64,000 nucleotides of DNA from an uncultured Clostridia bacterium (GTDB lineage Bacteria; Bacillota; Clostridia; Christensenellales; Borkfalkiaceae), in assembly GCA_944327465.1 (NCBI GenBank), contig CALVHH010000007.1, positions 1 to 64,000 on the forward strand. Reading direction: 5' to 3'. A model generated the notes under the pieces. That model worked only from the letters and a program-made list of their open reading frames with translations, ran no database searches and was not told the DNA's origin. Of the stretch, positions 41,704 to 50,611 are shown in pieces. Within the stretch, counting starts at the first letter, position 1. The number at the start of each line of letters is the position of its first letter. The translations under genes and the position numbers were made by a program.

Positions 41704-41734
41704 AAAATCCCACTCTACCGTCGGTAGAGTGGGA
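41704..41734 (-). terminator. Terminator of the ROK-rex operon
   Basis: TCCCACTCTACC/GGTAGAGTGGGA with a 3-nt loop, followed on the minus strand by TTTTTAAGG. Confidence 0.85.
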
Positions 41735-41749
41735 AATTTAAACAAATTA

Positions 41750-42367
41750 TCAGAGCATTGAAGCGAGGATCGCGAGGTTTGCGGCGACGTCGATATTGAT
41801 CACCTTTACATCCTCCCCCGCCGTTATCTGCACGGGCGCAAAGTTGAGTATAGCCCTTATACCCGCCCTGATGAGCCGCTCGGCAATGCCCTGCGCCGAC
41901 GCGGCGGGCACGGCGATTATGGCGAGCTGCACGCCGTACTCCATGCAGCCGGCTTCGAGCGAGTCGACGGAGAGCACGGGCTTGCCGCCCACTATGCCGC
42001 CCACTTTGTGCGGGTCGTTATCGAACGCGCACACGAGCTCTATGCCGTAGTTGGCAAAGCCGCCATAGCCGAGAAGCGCACTGCCCAGCCCGCCGGCGCC
42101 CACGAGCACGGCGCCCTTGTGGTCGTGTATGCACAAGAACTGTTCGAGCGCGGCGATGAGCTCGGCGCGGGGATAGCCAACTTTGGGTCTGCCCGCGCAG
42201 CCCGTATATGCCAAATCCTTTCTTACCAGCACTTCGCCCAGACCGAGCGCCTGCGCTATCGCACCCGAGGACACGTAGGTATAAGCGTCGTCATCGGGCA
42301 GCGAGCGGAGATAGTTCAGATAGACCGGCATCCTCTGCAGAGAAAATCCAGGTATGTCCCTGTTCAT
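41750..42367 (-). CDS. rex: Redox-sensing transcriptional repressor Rex
   Basis: The 205-aa product has an N-terminal winged helix (LQRMPVYLNYLRSL, YVSSGAIAQALGLGEVLVRK) and a Rossmann NAD(H)-binding domain (GAVLVGAGGLGSALLGY, CAFDNDPHKVGGIVGGKPVL). It senses the NADH/NAD ratio and represses fermentative and respiratory genes. It starts 5 bp after the ROK kinase gene, so it is co-transcribed with sugar kinase. GGGGGA precedes the ATG. Confidence 0.95.
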   Translation of the reverse strand: MNRDIPGFSLQRMPVYLNYLRSLPDDDAYTYVSSGAIAQALGLGEVLVRKDLAYTGCAGRPKVGYPRAELIAALEQFLCIHDHKGAVLVGAGGLGSALLGYGGFANYGIELVCAFDNDPHKVGGIVGGKPVLSVDSLEAGCMEYGVQLAIIAVPAASAQGIAERLIRAGIRAILNFAPVQITAGEDVKVINIDVAANLAILASML

Positions 42368-42372
42368 CGTAA

Positions 42373-43338
42373 TTATTCCCCCATTTTAATTTCATCCATT
42401 GCAAACGCGGCGGCGCCCATTGCCCCCGCCCTATTGCCCAGCGAAGCCGTTATCACGGTCACCGGGGCGTAGTCGCACCCGCCGAAGAGCTCCTTGTTGA
42501 CAATTTCCTGCACGGGTTTGGTGAGGCATTCGCCCTGCGCCGACACGCCGCCGCCGAGCATGATAACTTCGGGACGGAAGATGTTGGCAAGGTTTACCAG
42601 ACCGCAGGCGAGATACTTTACGTACCAATCGACTACTTCCTTTGCCGAACGGTCGACGTCCCTGAATTCGAACGCCGTCTTGCCCGTGCACGTCTGCGAA
42701 GTGTATTTGCTCCACATTGCCGAGCCCGCGTCCTCCTCCATTGCGTACCTGGTGCGGGCAGTGAGCGCGGTCGCCGAAGAGTAGCGCTCGAAGCAGCCCC
42801 TTCTGCCGCAGGTGCACATTTCGCCGTGGCGCTCTATTACCATATGGCCTATTTCGGTACCCACGGAGTGACCGCCTTCGAAGAGCTTGCCGTCAATTAT
42901 TATTCCGCCGCCGACGCCCGTGCCGAGCGTGACGAGTATGGAATTTTTATATTCTTTGCCTGCGCCATAGCGCGCCTCGCCGAGAGCGGCGGCGTTGGCG
43001 TCGTTGGTGACGACGACGGGCACGCCCAGGCGGGACGAGAGCTCGCTGCCGAGAGGAAATGCCCTGAGCCCGAGGTTGCCCGCGAACTTTACGACGCCCG
43101 CGGCGCTGTCGATCATGCCGGGGCAGCCTATGCCCGCGGCGACGGGGCTGCCATCCAGCCCGGCGCACATCTTTTTGCACAGCGCGGCTATGTTGGCGCA
43201 CATTGCCCTGCCACCTTCTTCGCCGCCCTCGCCGCAGCCCGTGGGACAGCTGTCCTCAACGAGTATGCTGCCGTCGGGCGCAACGCACGCACCCTTTACA
43301 AATGTGCCGCCGATATCCAGACCAAGGTAATATTTCAT
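42373..43338 (-). CDS. ROK family sugar kinase (glucokinase-like)
   Basis: The 321-aa product shows the ATP motif LDIGGTFVKGACVAPDG, VVVTNDANAAALGEARYG with the catalytic Asp, VTLGTGVGGGIIIDGKL and the zinc site CTCGRRGCFERYSSATAL. It probably phosphorylates glucose, though ROK substrates vary. GGGAG precedes the ATG at 43338. Longer upstream starts read through the promoter and are rejected. rex follows in the same transcript. Confidence 0.92.
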   Translation of the reverse strand: MKYYLGLDIGGTFVKGACVAPDGSILVEDSCPTGCGEGGEEGGRAMCANIAALCKKMCAGLDGSPVAAGIGCPGMIDSAAGVVKFAGNLGLRAFPLGSELSSRLGVPVVVTNDANAAALGEARYGAGKEYKNSILVTLGTGVGGGIIIDGKLFEGGHSVGTEIGHMVIERHGEMCTCGRRGCFERYSSATALTARTRYAMEEDAGSAMWSKYTSQTCTGKTAFEFRDVDRSAKEVVDWYVKYLACGLVNLANIFRPEVIMLGGGVSAQGECLTKPVQEIVNKELFGGCDYAPVTVITASLGNRAGAMGAAAFAMDEIKMGE

Positions 43339-43405
43339 GATGACATCTCCCGCGCCGACCGCCGGATCCCGACATGACGGCATTATCGTTATAAATCTAT
43401 CTATA

Positions 43406-43434
43406 ATTCTATTACAAATGAGTGAATATGTCAA
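43406..43434 (-). promoter_or_regulatory. Promoter of the ROK-rex operon
   Basis: TTGACA (43429-43434), 17-nt spacer, TAGAAT (43406-43411) on the minus strand. Confidence 0.8.
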
Positions 43435-43442
43435 TCCCAAAA

Positions 43443-43489
43443 TCAAAAAAAGAGCGCGGCGCGGGCAAAAAATTTTGCCCGCGCCGCGC
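43443..43489 (-). terminator. Terminator of nrdG-dut
   Basis: Seventeen-base arms (43454-43470/43473-43489) rich in GC, followed on the minus strand by CTCTTTTTTTGATTTTG. Confidence 0.85.
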
Positions 43490-43504
43490 CGTTGGACATT
43501 TGCG

Positions 43505-43942
43505 TCATTTTGTACCCGTAGAGCCGAATCCGCCCGCGCCGCGCACCGTATCGGAAAGTTCTTCGACTTCGGCAAAGCCGACGGCGAGATAGGGCGCCAC
43601 GACGAGCTGGGCTATGCGTTCGCCAGGCTCTACAAAGGCGGGCGCGTCGCCGTGGTTGTGCAGAGCCACCATCACCTCGCCGCGGTAGTCGCTGTCCACC
43701 ACTCCCACTTTATTGGCAGGGGCAAGCCCGCGCTTTGAAGCGAGCCCGCTGCGGGCGTATATGAACCCCGCATATCCCGCGGGCAGTTCCATGGCGAGAC
43801 CGGTTGGTATAAGCACCGTGGCATGGGGCGCAACCGTAACGCGCTCCTCCACGCAGGCAAACAGGTCGGCGCCTGCGGCATACTCGCTGCCGTATACGGG
43901 CAGTTTGGCGTTTTTGTTGAGTTTTTTGATGTTGACTTGCAT
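43505..43942 (-). CDS. dut: dUTP diphosphatase
   Basis: The 145-aa trimeric enzyme hydrolyses dUTP to dUMP. All five motifs are visible: AGADLFACVEE, ARSGLASKRGL, NKVGVVDSDYRGE, GERIAQLVVAPY and RGAGGFGSTGTK. AGGAG precedes the ATG at 43942. It follows nrdG, another nucleotide gene, by 56 bp. Confidence 0.95.
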   Translation of the reverse strand: MQVNIKKLNKNAKLPVYGSEYAAGADLFACVEERVTVAPHATVLIPTGLAMELPAGYAGFIYARSGLASKRGLAPANKVGVVDSDYRGEVMVALHNHGDAPAFVEPGERIAQLVVAPYLAVGFAEVEELSDTVRGAGGFGSTGTK

Positions 43943-43998
43943 ATATTCTCCTATTTCAAGTTGGCGTCTTTGCATGCGCCGCCGCATAGGGCGGGATA

Positions 43999-44532
43999 TC
44001 AGACTACGCTCTCTTCATCCCACAGCACGACCTCATCGGTCCTGAGGCTGGGCTGAACGAGTATGGTGCGCTGGTTGGACGAGCCCTTGAACTTGAGCTT
44101 TATGTCCTTGAGCTCCTCCACGAAGCGGCCGTCGACGAGCACGTCGAGGCAGGAGAGCATGTCCGTTACGAGCTGTATATCGCCCAGTTTGCCCGTAAGC
44201 AGGTCCTTTTCGAAGTCGTAGCCCGTAAAGCACCAGAAAGATTTATCGGGATATGCCGCACGGAGGCGCTTTAAGAACGGCGCGAGCACCTTTTGATTTT
44301 CGGGCTCGAACGGGTCGCCGCCGACGAGCGTAAAGCCCTTGATATAGTCGGGCTTCATGCCCTCTATTATGGCGTCCTCCACCTCGCGGGTGAAGGGTTC
44401 GCCGTAGGAAAAATCCCACGTTTCGGGATTGAAACAGCCCTTGCAGTGGTTGCGGCAGCCGCTGACGTACAGCGACACGCGCACCCCGGGACCGTTGGAA
44501 ATATCAGTCCATTTGATTTTTGCGTAATTCAT
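43999..44532 (-). CDS. nrdG: Anaerobic ribonucleotide reductase activating protein
   Basis: The 177-aa radical SAM enzyme contains the CRNHCKGC cluster motif (C-x3-C-x2-C), NGPGVRVSLYVSGC before it and FTLVGGDPFEPEN after it. It generates the glycyl radical on NrdD with SAM. I start at the ATG 44530-44532. A weak TGAGA site lies upstream. nrdD lies upstream on the same strand but 720 bp away, beyond a terminator and a repeat, so the two may be separately transcribed. Confidence 0.93.
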   Translation of the reverse strand: MNYAKIKWTDISNGPGVRVSLYVSGCRNHCKGCFNPETWDFSYGEPFTREVEDAIIEGMKPDYIKGFTLVGGDPFEPENQKVLAPFLKRLRAAYPDKSFWCFTGYDFEKDLLTGKLGDIQLVTDMLSCLDVLVDGRFVEELKDIKLKFKGSSNQRTILVQPSLRTDEVVLWDEESVV

Positions 44533-44778
44533 AAAAGATAATCTCACAAAAATTGTGCGCTGGCACCGCGCAACAATTTTTCGTGATTTAGGGAGCTCCG
44601 CTCCCCTTTGCGCGATGCCTAATGGCACTCATACTATATGATCGCGCAAATTCCCCTCAGCTGAGGTTGCTTGCGCAACAAATTGGGTTCGCTGGCGGCG
44701 AAATAAATTCGCCTTGCGACGATTATTATTTTTGAAATCTCACAAAAGTCTTGTTTCGGTCGCCGTTCGGGTCGCCCC
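44533..44778. other. Intergenic region without a gene
   Basis: No ORF. It contains small inverted repeats such as GGGAGCTCCGCTCCC near 44592-44606 and GTTGCTTGCGCAAC near 44667-44680 and leads into the dispersed repeat. A promoter for nrdG was not identified with confidence. Confidence 0.4.
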
Positions 44779-44885
44779 GTCGACCGAGCCATACTGTCAG
44801 ATTTCTCCGTGCGCTCGGCGTACCGCCTCGCTTAGTCGAAATGACAAGGTTAAATGGTCGACCGCCGCCGCTCAGTCGAAACGCC
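44779..44885. repeat. Dispersed intergenic repeat, copy 3
   Basis: CAGATTTCTCCGTGCGCTCG, then GCGTACCGCCTCGCTTAG and GTCGAAATGACAAGG, matching copies near 30.3 and 34.0 kb. It is flanked by GGTCGACC-type palindromic words. No coding capacity. Confidence 0.6.
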
Positions 44886-45009
44886 AAAGCTTTATATTTC
44901 GCCCCGACTACGCCCCTTCCGATGACAGGGCTATATCTTTCGGTAAAGCCCATATCATTTCGTCGTTTCGGAGCGTCGTTCGGGCGCGGCAATAGCAATT
45001 ATCATACAA

Positions 45010-45039
45010 ATTTGTCGGCGAAAAACTTCGCCGACAAAT
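45010..45039 (-). terminator. Probable terminator downstream of nrdD
   Basis: ATTTGTCGGCGAA/TTCGCCGACAAAT with a 4-nt loop, followed on the minus strand by TTGTATGATAATT. It lies 217 bp after the nrdD stop; the region between (45040-45255) shows no gene. Confidence 0.5.
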
Positions 45040-45255
45040 ATAATTTATTTTTTCTGCGGCGGTGCCGCATTACAACCCGTTGCAAGCGGAGTCGCGCCTC
45101 CGCGCAGCAAGCCCCAATTTGCGAATCCTTTCGCCTCAGCGGGTGAGGCGGCGCAATTATATTATCGGGGCGCTTAGCATTGCGCCGCCGAGGGCAGCGC
45201 CCTCAGATAACGGCGAGTTGGTGCGTTGCCGCCAATGCACAACGAGCGTTAATAT

Positions 45256-47382
45256 TTACAAGTGCAGCACCCTCGCCTTGATTTCCTTGGTCTTGCCGAC
45301 GTTCCAGAAATTTTCGCCGAGATAGCCGCAGGTGCGGCGGGTGACGTTCATTTTGCGCTGGTCCTTGTTGTGGCAGACGGGGCACTCCCATTCGTTGTCG
45401 TCGTTGATGATTATTTCGCCGTCGAAGCCGCATACCTGGCAGTAGTCCGACTTGGTATTGAATTCGGCATACTGGATGTTGTCGTATATGAACTTGACGA
45501 CGTCTTCGAGCGCGGTGAGGTTGTTGCGCATGTTGGGAATTTCGACATACGATATAGCGCCGCCCGAAGATATCTTTTGGAACCGGCTTTCGAACTTAAA
45601 TTTGGAGAAAGCGTCTATGTGCTCGCGTACGTCGACATGGTAGCTGTTGGTATAGTAGCCCTTGTCGGTGACGTCGGGAATGGTGCCGAAGCGCTCCTTG
45701 TCGATGCGGGCGAAGCGATAGCACAGGCTCTCGGCGGGGGTGCCGTAGAGCGCGAAGCCGATGTTGGTCTCCTTCTTCCACTTTTCGCAGTGGTCCCTGA
45801 GGCACTGCATTACCTTTACGGCGAACTTTTCGCCTTCGGGGTCGGTGTGCGAAACGCCCTTTACGAGCTTTGTCACCTCATAGAGCCCTATATATCCTAA
45901 AGATATCGAAGAATATCCGCCGTAGAGATACTTATCTATCTTTTCGCCCTTGTCCAGGCGGGCTATGGCGCCGTACTGCCAGTGCACGGGCGAAACATCC
46001 GAAATGACGCCCTTCAACGCGTTGTGGCGGACCATGAGCGCATCGAAGCAGAGCTGCAGCCGCTCTTCAAGAATTTCCCAGAACTTATTCTCGTCGCCCT
46101 TGGCAAGTATGCCGCACTGGGGAAGGTTTATCGAGACGACGCCCTGATTGAAGCGGCCTTCGAACTTGTAGTTGCCGTTTTCATCCTTCCAAGGAGACAG
46201 GAAGGAGCGGCAGCCCATGGGCGAGAACACGTTGCCTTCGTAATTTTCGCGCATCTTCTTTGCCGAAATATAGTCGGGATAGAGGCGCTTTGAAGAACAC
46301 TTTACGGCAAGCTTGGTTAAATAGTCGTACTTGCCGCCCTTGAGGCAGTTGTTTTCGTCGAGAACGTATACGAGCTTGGGGAAGGCGGGGGTGACGTACA
46401 CGCCCACCTCGTTCTTTATGCCCTGATAGCGCTGGCGGAGTATCTCCTCTATTATCATGGCGTTCTCTTCGATGTACGGGTCGTTTTCGTCGAGATACAT
46501 GAACAGCGTGACGAAGGGCGACTGACCGTTGGTGGTCATGAGCGTGTTTATCTGATACTGTATGGTCTGAACGCCGGCTTTGAGCTCGTCTTTGAGGCGC
46601 ATGTCCACTATGGCTGCCTTCTCCTCTTCGGATATGGCGTCGCCGAAGCGCTCGTCGCACTGCTTTTTATACTTTTCACGCGTGCGGCGAAGATATTTGC
46701 CGAGATGCGCGACGTTGACCGACTGTCCGCCGTACTGCGAGGAGGCGACCGAAGCGATTATCTGCGTGACTATTGTGCACGCGACCTGGAAAGATTTGGG
46801 GCTTTCTATCATCTTGCCGTTCATGACGGTGCCATTATCGAGCATGTCGCCGATGTTGACGAGGCAGCAGTTGAATATGGGCTGCAGGAAATAGTCGGCA
46901 TCGTGGAAGTGGATGGCGCCTTCGTCGTGAGCCTTGGAGATGTATTCGGGCAGGAGTATCCTGCGAGTAAGGTCCTTGGAAACTTCGCCGGCGATGAGGT
47001 CGCGCTGGGTGGACGCCGTGCGGGCGTTCTTGTTGGAGTTCTCCTCCATTACGTCCTTGTTGGCATTTTTGATGAGCGAAAGAATGCTCTCGTCCGTGGT
47101 GTTGGCTTTGCGGATGAGCGCACGCTCGTAGCGGTAGAGGATATAGGACTTCATGAGCTGGTACTTCTGCAGCTCCATCAGCTTTTCCTCGACCATGTCC
47201 TGGATATCTTCTACCAGCAGCCTTGAACGGTGGCGGCTCGCAATGTCGTCAACGATCTTTTCTATCTGCTTATCGTCTATCCTGTCCTCGAAATCGACGG
47301 ACTCGTTCGCCTTGCCTATGGCTTTGGCTATCTTGCTTCTGTCGAAATCTACCGTAGTGCCGTCTCTTTTAATGACTTTCAT
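45256..47382 (-). CDS. nrdD: Anaerobic ribonucleoside-triphosphate reductase
   Basis: The 708-aa enzyme makes dNTPs without oxygen. It has an N-terminal ATP-cone (VIKRDGTTVDFDRSKIAKAI), the large catalytic barrel (AIHFHDADYF, GGQSVNVAHLGKYL), a C-terminal zinc site (CQVCGF ... CPVCHNKDQ) and the glycyl-radical loop RRTCGYLGENFW. The ATG at 47382 follows AAGGGG. Upstream are two promoters, each with two NrdR-like boxes, so it is probably induced when dNTPs run low. It is the only ribonucleotide reductase in the window. Confidence 0.96.
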   Translation of the reverse strand: MKVIKRDGTTVDFDRSKIAKAIGKANESVDFEDRIDDKQIEKIVDDIASRHRSRLLVEDIQDMVEEKLMELQKYQLMKSYILYRYERALIRKANTTDESILSLIKNANKDVMEENSNKNARTASTQRDLIAGEVSKDLTRRILLPEYISKAHDEGAIHFHDADYFLQPIFNCCLVNIGDMLDNGTVMNGKMIESPKSFQVACTIVTQIIASVASSQYGGQSVNVAHLGKYLRRTREKYKKQCDERFGDAISEEEKAAIVDMRLKDELKAGVQTIQYQINTLMTTNGQSPFVTLFMYLDENDPYIEENAMIIEEILRQRYQGIKNEVGVYVTPAFPKLVYVLDENNCLKGGKYDYLTKLAVKCSSKRLYPDYISAKKMRENYEGNVFSPMGCRSFLSPWKDENGNYKFEGRFNQGVVSINLPQCGILAKGDENKFWEILEERLQLCFDALMVRHNALKGVISDVSPVHWQYGAIARLDKGEKIDKYLYGGYSSISLGYIGLYEVTKLVKGVSHTDPEGEKFAVKVMQCLRDHCEKWKKETNIGFALYGTPAESLCYRFARIDKERFGTIPDVTDKGYYTNSYHVDVREHIDAFSKFKFESRFQKISSGGAISYVEIPNMRNNLTALEDVVKFIYDNIQYAEFNTKSDYCQVCGFDGEIIINDDNEWECPVCHNKDQRKMNVTRRTCGYLGENFWNVGKTKEIKARVLHL

Positions 47383-47479
47383 TTTACACCCCTTTTCCGT
47401 GCGCCCGTGAGAGCCCTTCGGAAAGTTATTATTTTTTATCTTAAGCCCCGCCGCACGGGCGGAAAAATCTACGTATACT

Positions 47480-47560
47480 ATTGTACGCCTACACAGCGCG
47501 TTTGTCAACAGCCTGACCACAATATATTGAAATTTTTTTTAGTTATGCACAATTTATTGT
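47480..47560 (-). promoter_or_regulatory. nrdD promoter P1 with two NrdR-like boxes
   Basis: TTGACA (47503-47508), 17-nt spacer, TACAAT (47480-47485) on the minus strand. Upstream lie ACAATATATTGA (47519-47530) and ACAATTTATTGT (47549-47560), 30 bp apart centre to centre (about three helical turns). These match the NrdR box form ACA-N6-TGT-like. Confidence 0.65.
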
Positions 47561-47621
47561 GGTTTTGTTGATAACTTCCGCAAAAAGGCGAAAAATATGC
47601 GCCGCTGCGGCAACGAATATC

Positions 47622-47706
47622 ATTATACAACCTGCCCATGCCGTAAGTCAAGCCCGCAGACACAATATCTTGTATGAAAGTTTTTTACATTTTATCAATA
47701 TATTGT
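47622..47706 (-). promoter_or_regulatory. nrdD promoter P2 with two NrdR-like boxes
   Basis: TTGACT (47646-47651), 18-nt spacer, TATAAT (47622-47627) on the minus strand. Upstream lie ACAATATCTTGT (47662-47673) and TCAATATATTGT (47695-47706), 33 bp apart. The arrangement repeats that of P1, 140 bp further from the gene. Confidence 0.55.
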
Positions 47707-47874
47707 GGCTCAGCCGACCAAGCGGGCACAGACGCGCAGTCAAATGATATCATGCGCACACATTTTATGCAATATTGCCCAAAATTTTACATATCGTTCA
47801 AACAGCCGTCACGAGGGCGCGGTTTAATATATACGGGGCGGAAAAAGCGCCCGCCCGCATAAAGGAGGCAGGAC

Positions 47875-48072
47875 ATGACCTGGAAAATACAGACTAACGG
47901 TTACTGGCTGGCACAGGGCAGCGACGGCAACTTTTTGGTATGGAACGACAATGAGAACTGGCACGGCAGGTACATGTCGCACGACGGCGAGGAGCTTGAA
48001 CTGCTGCCCGCCGCGCAGTCGCTAGGCGACATGAAACTTGCGTGCCGCACAAACGCGCACTGGGAGGACTGA
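47875..48072 (+). CDS. Small hypothetical protein (65 aa)
   Basis: The product starts MTWKIQTNGYWLAQGSDGNF and is rich in Trp, Asn, Asp and His (WNDNENWHGRYMSHDGEE), with a single Cys. No signal peptide or membrane helix. AAAGGAGG precedes the ATG. It lies 58 bp upstream of the collagen-like gene in the same direction and may be a partner of that surface or spore protein. No family recognised. Confidence 0.6.
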   Translation: MTWKIQTNGYWLAQGSDGNFLVWNDNENWHGRYMSHDGEELELLPAAQSLGDMKLACRTNAHWED

Positions 48073-48130
48073 CACCCCCGCCGACGCCGCCCGCATATAA
48101 TGATGTAGATAAATATATGCGAGGTAACCA

Positions 48131-48985
48131 ATGACGATATTCGGCAAATGCTGCTGCGGCTGCGACTGCGGCGGTACGGTTGAAAAGATAATCTACACCC
48201 CCACAGGAATAACCGGACCGACGGGTCCACAGGGAATCCAAGGCGCAACCGGTCCCACCGGTCCGCAGGGAATCCAGGGCATAACCGGCCCCACCGGCCC
48301 ACAGGGAATTCAGGGCATAACCGGCCCCACCGGTCCGCAGGGGATCCGGGGCGCGACGGGCGCGGACGGAACTGCCGCCACCGTTGCCATAGGTACGGTG
48401 ACTACCGCCCAGCCGGGCGCTCAGGCAGAGGTGACCAATTCGGGCACCCCCTCCGCCGTCGTTTTTGATTTTGTGATCCCCCAGGGGGCGACCGGTCCGC
48501 AGGGAATCCAGGGCATAACCGGCCCCACCGGTCCCCAGGGAATCCAAGGGGCAACCGGTCCGACGGGAAGCACGGACACACAGGCGGTCAGCGCGTATTC
48601 GCTGCCCGCTGCGCAGGTGAGCGACGGCGGAGCCGTACAGTTTGACGTGACGGCGACGCAGTCGGGCACGGACGTGACGCACACCGCGGGCAGCGGCGAC
48701 GTGACGATTACTCAGCCCGGCACATACTTTGTGCAGTACGGCGCCACGGTTGCGCCGACGGGCGCGGCGAGCTATCCCGTGACGGACATAGTTACGCTGT
48801 CGGTTAACGGTCAAACGCAGAGCGCGGGCGCGGGCATGGTGCAGTTTGACGCCGCGACGCCCGCAAGGCAGATCTCTGCCGCGGCGGTGCTGAACGTGAC
48901 CGACGTCCCCGCCACCGTGCAGGTGATATCAAGCGGCGGAAATTTTTTATATTCCAACGCGACGATAAACGTATTCAAAGTGTAA
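48131..48985 (+). CDS. Collagen-like surface protein with BclA-type C-terminal domain
   Basis: The 284-aa product has a Cys-rich N-terminus (CCCGCDCGG, residues ~7-15), about 55 residues of Gly-X-Y triplets ([10 protein letters not shown] repeats), a spacer domain (~82-115: [20 protein letters not shown]), a second short collagen stretch (~118-147), and a ~130-residue beta-sandwich like the C1q/TNF-type head of BclA ([39 protein letters not shown]). Such proteins form hair-like filaments on spore exosporia. Interruption of the collagen run by a small beta-rich domain is unusual. GAGGTAA precedes the ATG. Confidence 0.88.
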   Translation: MTIFGKCCCGCDCGGTVEKIIYTPTGITGPTGPQGIQGATGPTGPQGIQGITGPTGPQGIQGITGPTGPQGIRGATGADGTAATVAIGTVTTAQPGAQAEVTNSGTPSAVVFDFVIPQGATGPQGIQGITGPTGPQGIQGATGPTGSTDTQAVSAYSLPAAQVSDGGAVQFDVTATQSGTDVTHTAGSGDVTITQPGTYFVQYGATVAPTGAASYPVTDIVTLSVNGQTQSAGAGMVQFDAATPARQISAAAVLNVTDVPATVQVISSGGNFLYSNATINVFKV

Positions 48986-48986
48986 A

Positions 48987-49019
48987 TTTACGGCGGGCGG
49001 CGCAGCCGCCCGCCGTAAA
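48987..49019 (+). terminator. Hairpin after the collagen-like gene
   Basis: Perfect 15-bp arms TTTACGGCGGGCGGC/GCCGCCCGCCGTAAA directly after the stop codon, with no following T run, so termination efficiency is uncertain. Confidence 0.6.
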
Positions 49020-49304
49020 CAGTGCAAAGATTTACAAAAAAGCGCACAAAAGCCGCATTCGACAGCAAAATTTAATGGCGGCGCACACACAAAATGAGCG
49101 GCATTTTGTTGCCAAAACAAAATTTTTGAAGTATAATAAAATTGCCCGTGCGGATACTTTGTCCGCCGCGGCAAGACAGTTTGAACAAAGGTCACCGATA
49201 TGGACGCTAACCCAAGTTTTAATTTAATTTAACTGCCGCGGACATATACTGCATGTGTGCGCGGAAGTTTTTTCGCGCATAATTTTTTACGGAGAAATTG
49301 CAGT

Positions 49305-50306
49305 ATGGTCAAATATTTTGTATCTACCGCCGCGGGCACGCTTGAACAGCTTGAACGCTTTGCCGAGCTGTGCTGGATAGACATGGTCAGCCCCACCGAC
49401 GACGAGGTCGACGACGTGGTTGAAGCGACGGGAATTTCGGAAGACATGATAAAGGCGGCGCTGGACGAAGAGGAGCCTGCGCGCACGGAGTTTGACGAAG
49501 GCAACAGCATGTTTGTTGTCGACTGTCCCATAATTGAAGAGACCGACGGCGGCGACAGCTATTCCACGCTGCCGCTGGCGATAATTTACAATAAACGCTG
49601 CGTGGTGACGGTGTGCCTTAAAGGCAACCCTGTGCTGAAGGACTTTATTACGGGGCGCATAAAGATAAACTGCGACAAGCCCGTAGGGTTCATACTCAAC
49701 TTTATGTACGGCAACTCAAAGCGCTTTTTGTACTGCCTTAAACAGATAGACCGAAAGGCGCACCGAGTGCAGACCGAACTGGCAAAGACGCTTAAAAACA
49801 GCGACATACTCAGGCTTTTAGACCTTGAAAATTCGCTGGTGTATTTTTCCACTTCGCTCAATTCCAACTTTAAAGTGCACGAAAAACTTTCAAAGGCGGA
49901 GGCTGTCGCTACACGCGAGGACTACCTTGACCTGTACGAGGACATGGTGATAGAGAGCAGCCAGGCGGTGGAAATGTGCAAGATATACAAGGACATACTG
50001 TCAGTTTCGATGGATGCGTACGGTTCGGTCATTTCGAACAACGCCAACGACACAATGAAAAAGCTGACCGTCATCACCATTCTCCTGGCGATACCCACCA
50101 TGATAGCAGGGTTCTGGGGCATGAACGTAGTGGTGCCCGGGCAGATACAGGGCGGCGACACATCCACTATATGGTTCTGGGTGATAATCGGCGCCACGCT
50201 GGCGCTGACGGCTGCGGTGGCGCTGCTGTTGGCAAAGTCGATGAAGTTCCGCCCGGCGGCAAGACGGACGAGGACGAGACGGCACAAAAGAACGAGGGAG
50301 AACTGA
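49305..50306 (+). CDS. corA: CorA-family magnesium/divalent metal transporter
   Basis: The 333-aa product has the large cytoplasmic funnel domain with coiled helices and two C-terminal membrane helices. The first ends in the diagnostic GMN (AGFWGMNVVVPG). It is a pentameric Mg2+ channel. The Arg/Lys-rich C-terminus (RRTRTRRHKRTREN) is typical. GGAGA precedes the ATG at 49305. The small FmdB gene follows 3 bp later. Confidence 0.92.
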   Translation: MVKYFVSTAAGTLEQLERFAELCWIDMVSPTDDEVDDVVEATGISEDMIKAALDEEEPARTEFDEGNSMFVVDCPIIEETDGGDSYSTLPLAIIYNKRCVVTVCLKGNPVLKDFITGRIKINCDKPVGFILNFMYGNSKRFLYCLKQIDRKAHRVQTELAKTLKNSDILRLLDLENSLVYFSTSLNSNFKVHEKLSKAEAVATREDYLDLYEDMVIESSQAVEMCKIYKDILSVSMDAYGSVISNNANDTMKKLTVITILLAIPTMIAGFWGMNVVVPGQIQGGDTSTIWFWVIIGATLALTAAVALLLAKSMKFRPAARRTRTRRHKRTREN

Positions 50307-50309
50307 TTT

Positions 50310-50507
50310 ATGCCCATTTTGCAATACAAATGCCCGAAGTGCGGCAAAGAATTTGAAGAACTTGTAAAAAAATACGACGACGAAGTGCTCTGCCCCGACT
50401 GCAAAGTAAGGGCGGTGCGCAGCTATTCGGGCTCGGTGTGGTCGGCGACGGGCAAGCCCGCAAAAAAGTGCAGCGGGCACTGCTCCACCTGCAGCGGCTG
50501 CCACTGA
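50310..50507 (+). CDS. FmdB-type zinc-ribbon protein
   Basis: The 65-aa product begins MPILQYKCPKCGKEFEELVK, then CPDCKVRAVRSYSG, the FmdB-type CxxC...CxxC zinc ribbon, and ends in a Cys/His cluster (KKCSGHCSTCSGCH). It is probably translated with corA. Function of the family is not established. Confidence 0.87.
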   Translation: MPILQYKCPKCGKEFEELVKKYDDEVLCPDCKVRAVRSYSGSVWSATGKPAKKCSGHCSTCSGCH

Positions 50508-50534
50508 AAGATAGCAGATAACGCAACGACGGCG

Positions 50535-50568
50535 CGGGCGCGGACTTTTAAGTCCGCGCCCGTTTTCC
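50535..50568 (+). terminator. Terminator of corA-fmdB
   Basis: CGGGCGCGGACTT/AAGTCCGCGCCCG with a short loop, followed by TTTTCC. Confidence 0.75.
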
Positions 50569-50580
50569 GATAACAAAGAA

Positions 50581-50605
50581 GCGCCGCGGGCAATGCCCGC
50601 GGCGC
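50581..50605 (-). terminator. Terminator of the DUF2188 membrane protein gene
   Basis: GCGCCGCGGGCA/TGCCCGCGGCGC, 6 bp after the stop of the minus-strand gene, followed by TTCTTTGTT on that strand. Confidence 0.7.
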
Positions 50606-50611
50606 ATAAAA

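Noticed and set aside
48190..48570. Tandem DNA repeats rich in GGNCCN
   Set aside because: They are the Gly-X-Y codons of the collagen-like protein.
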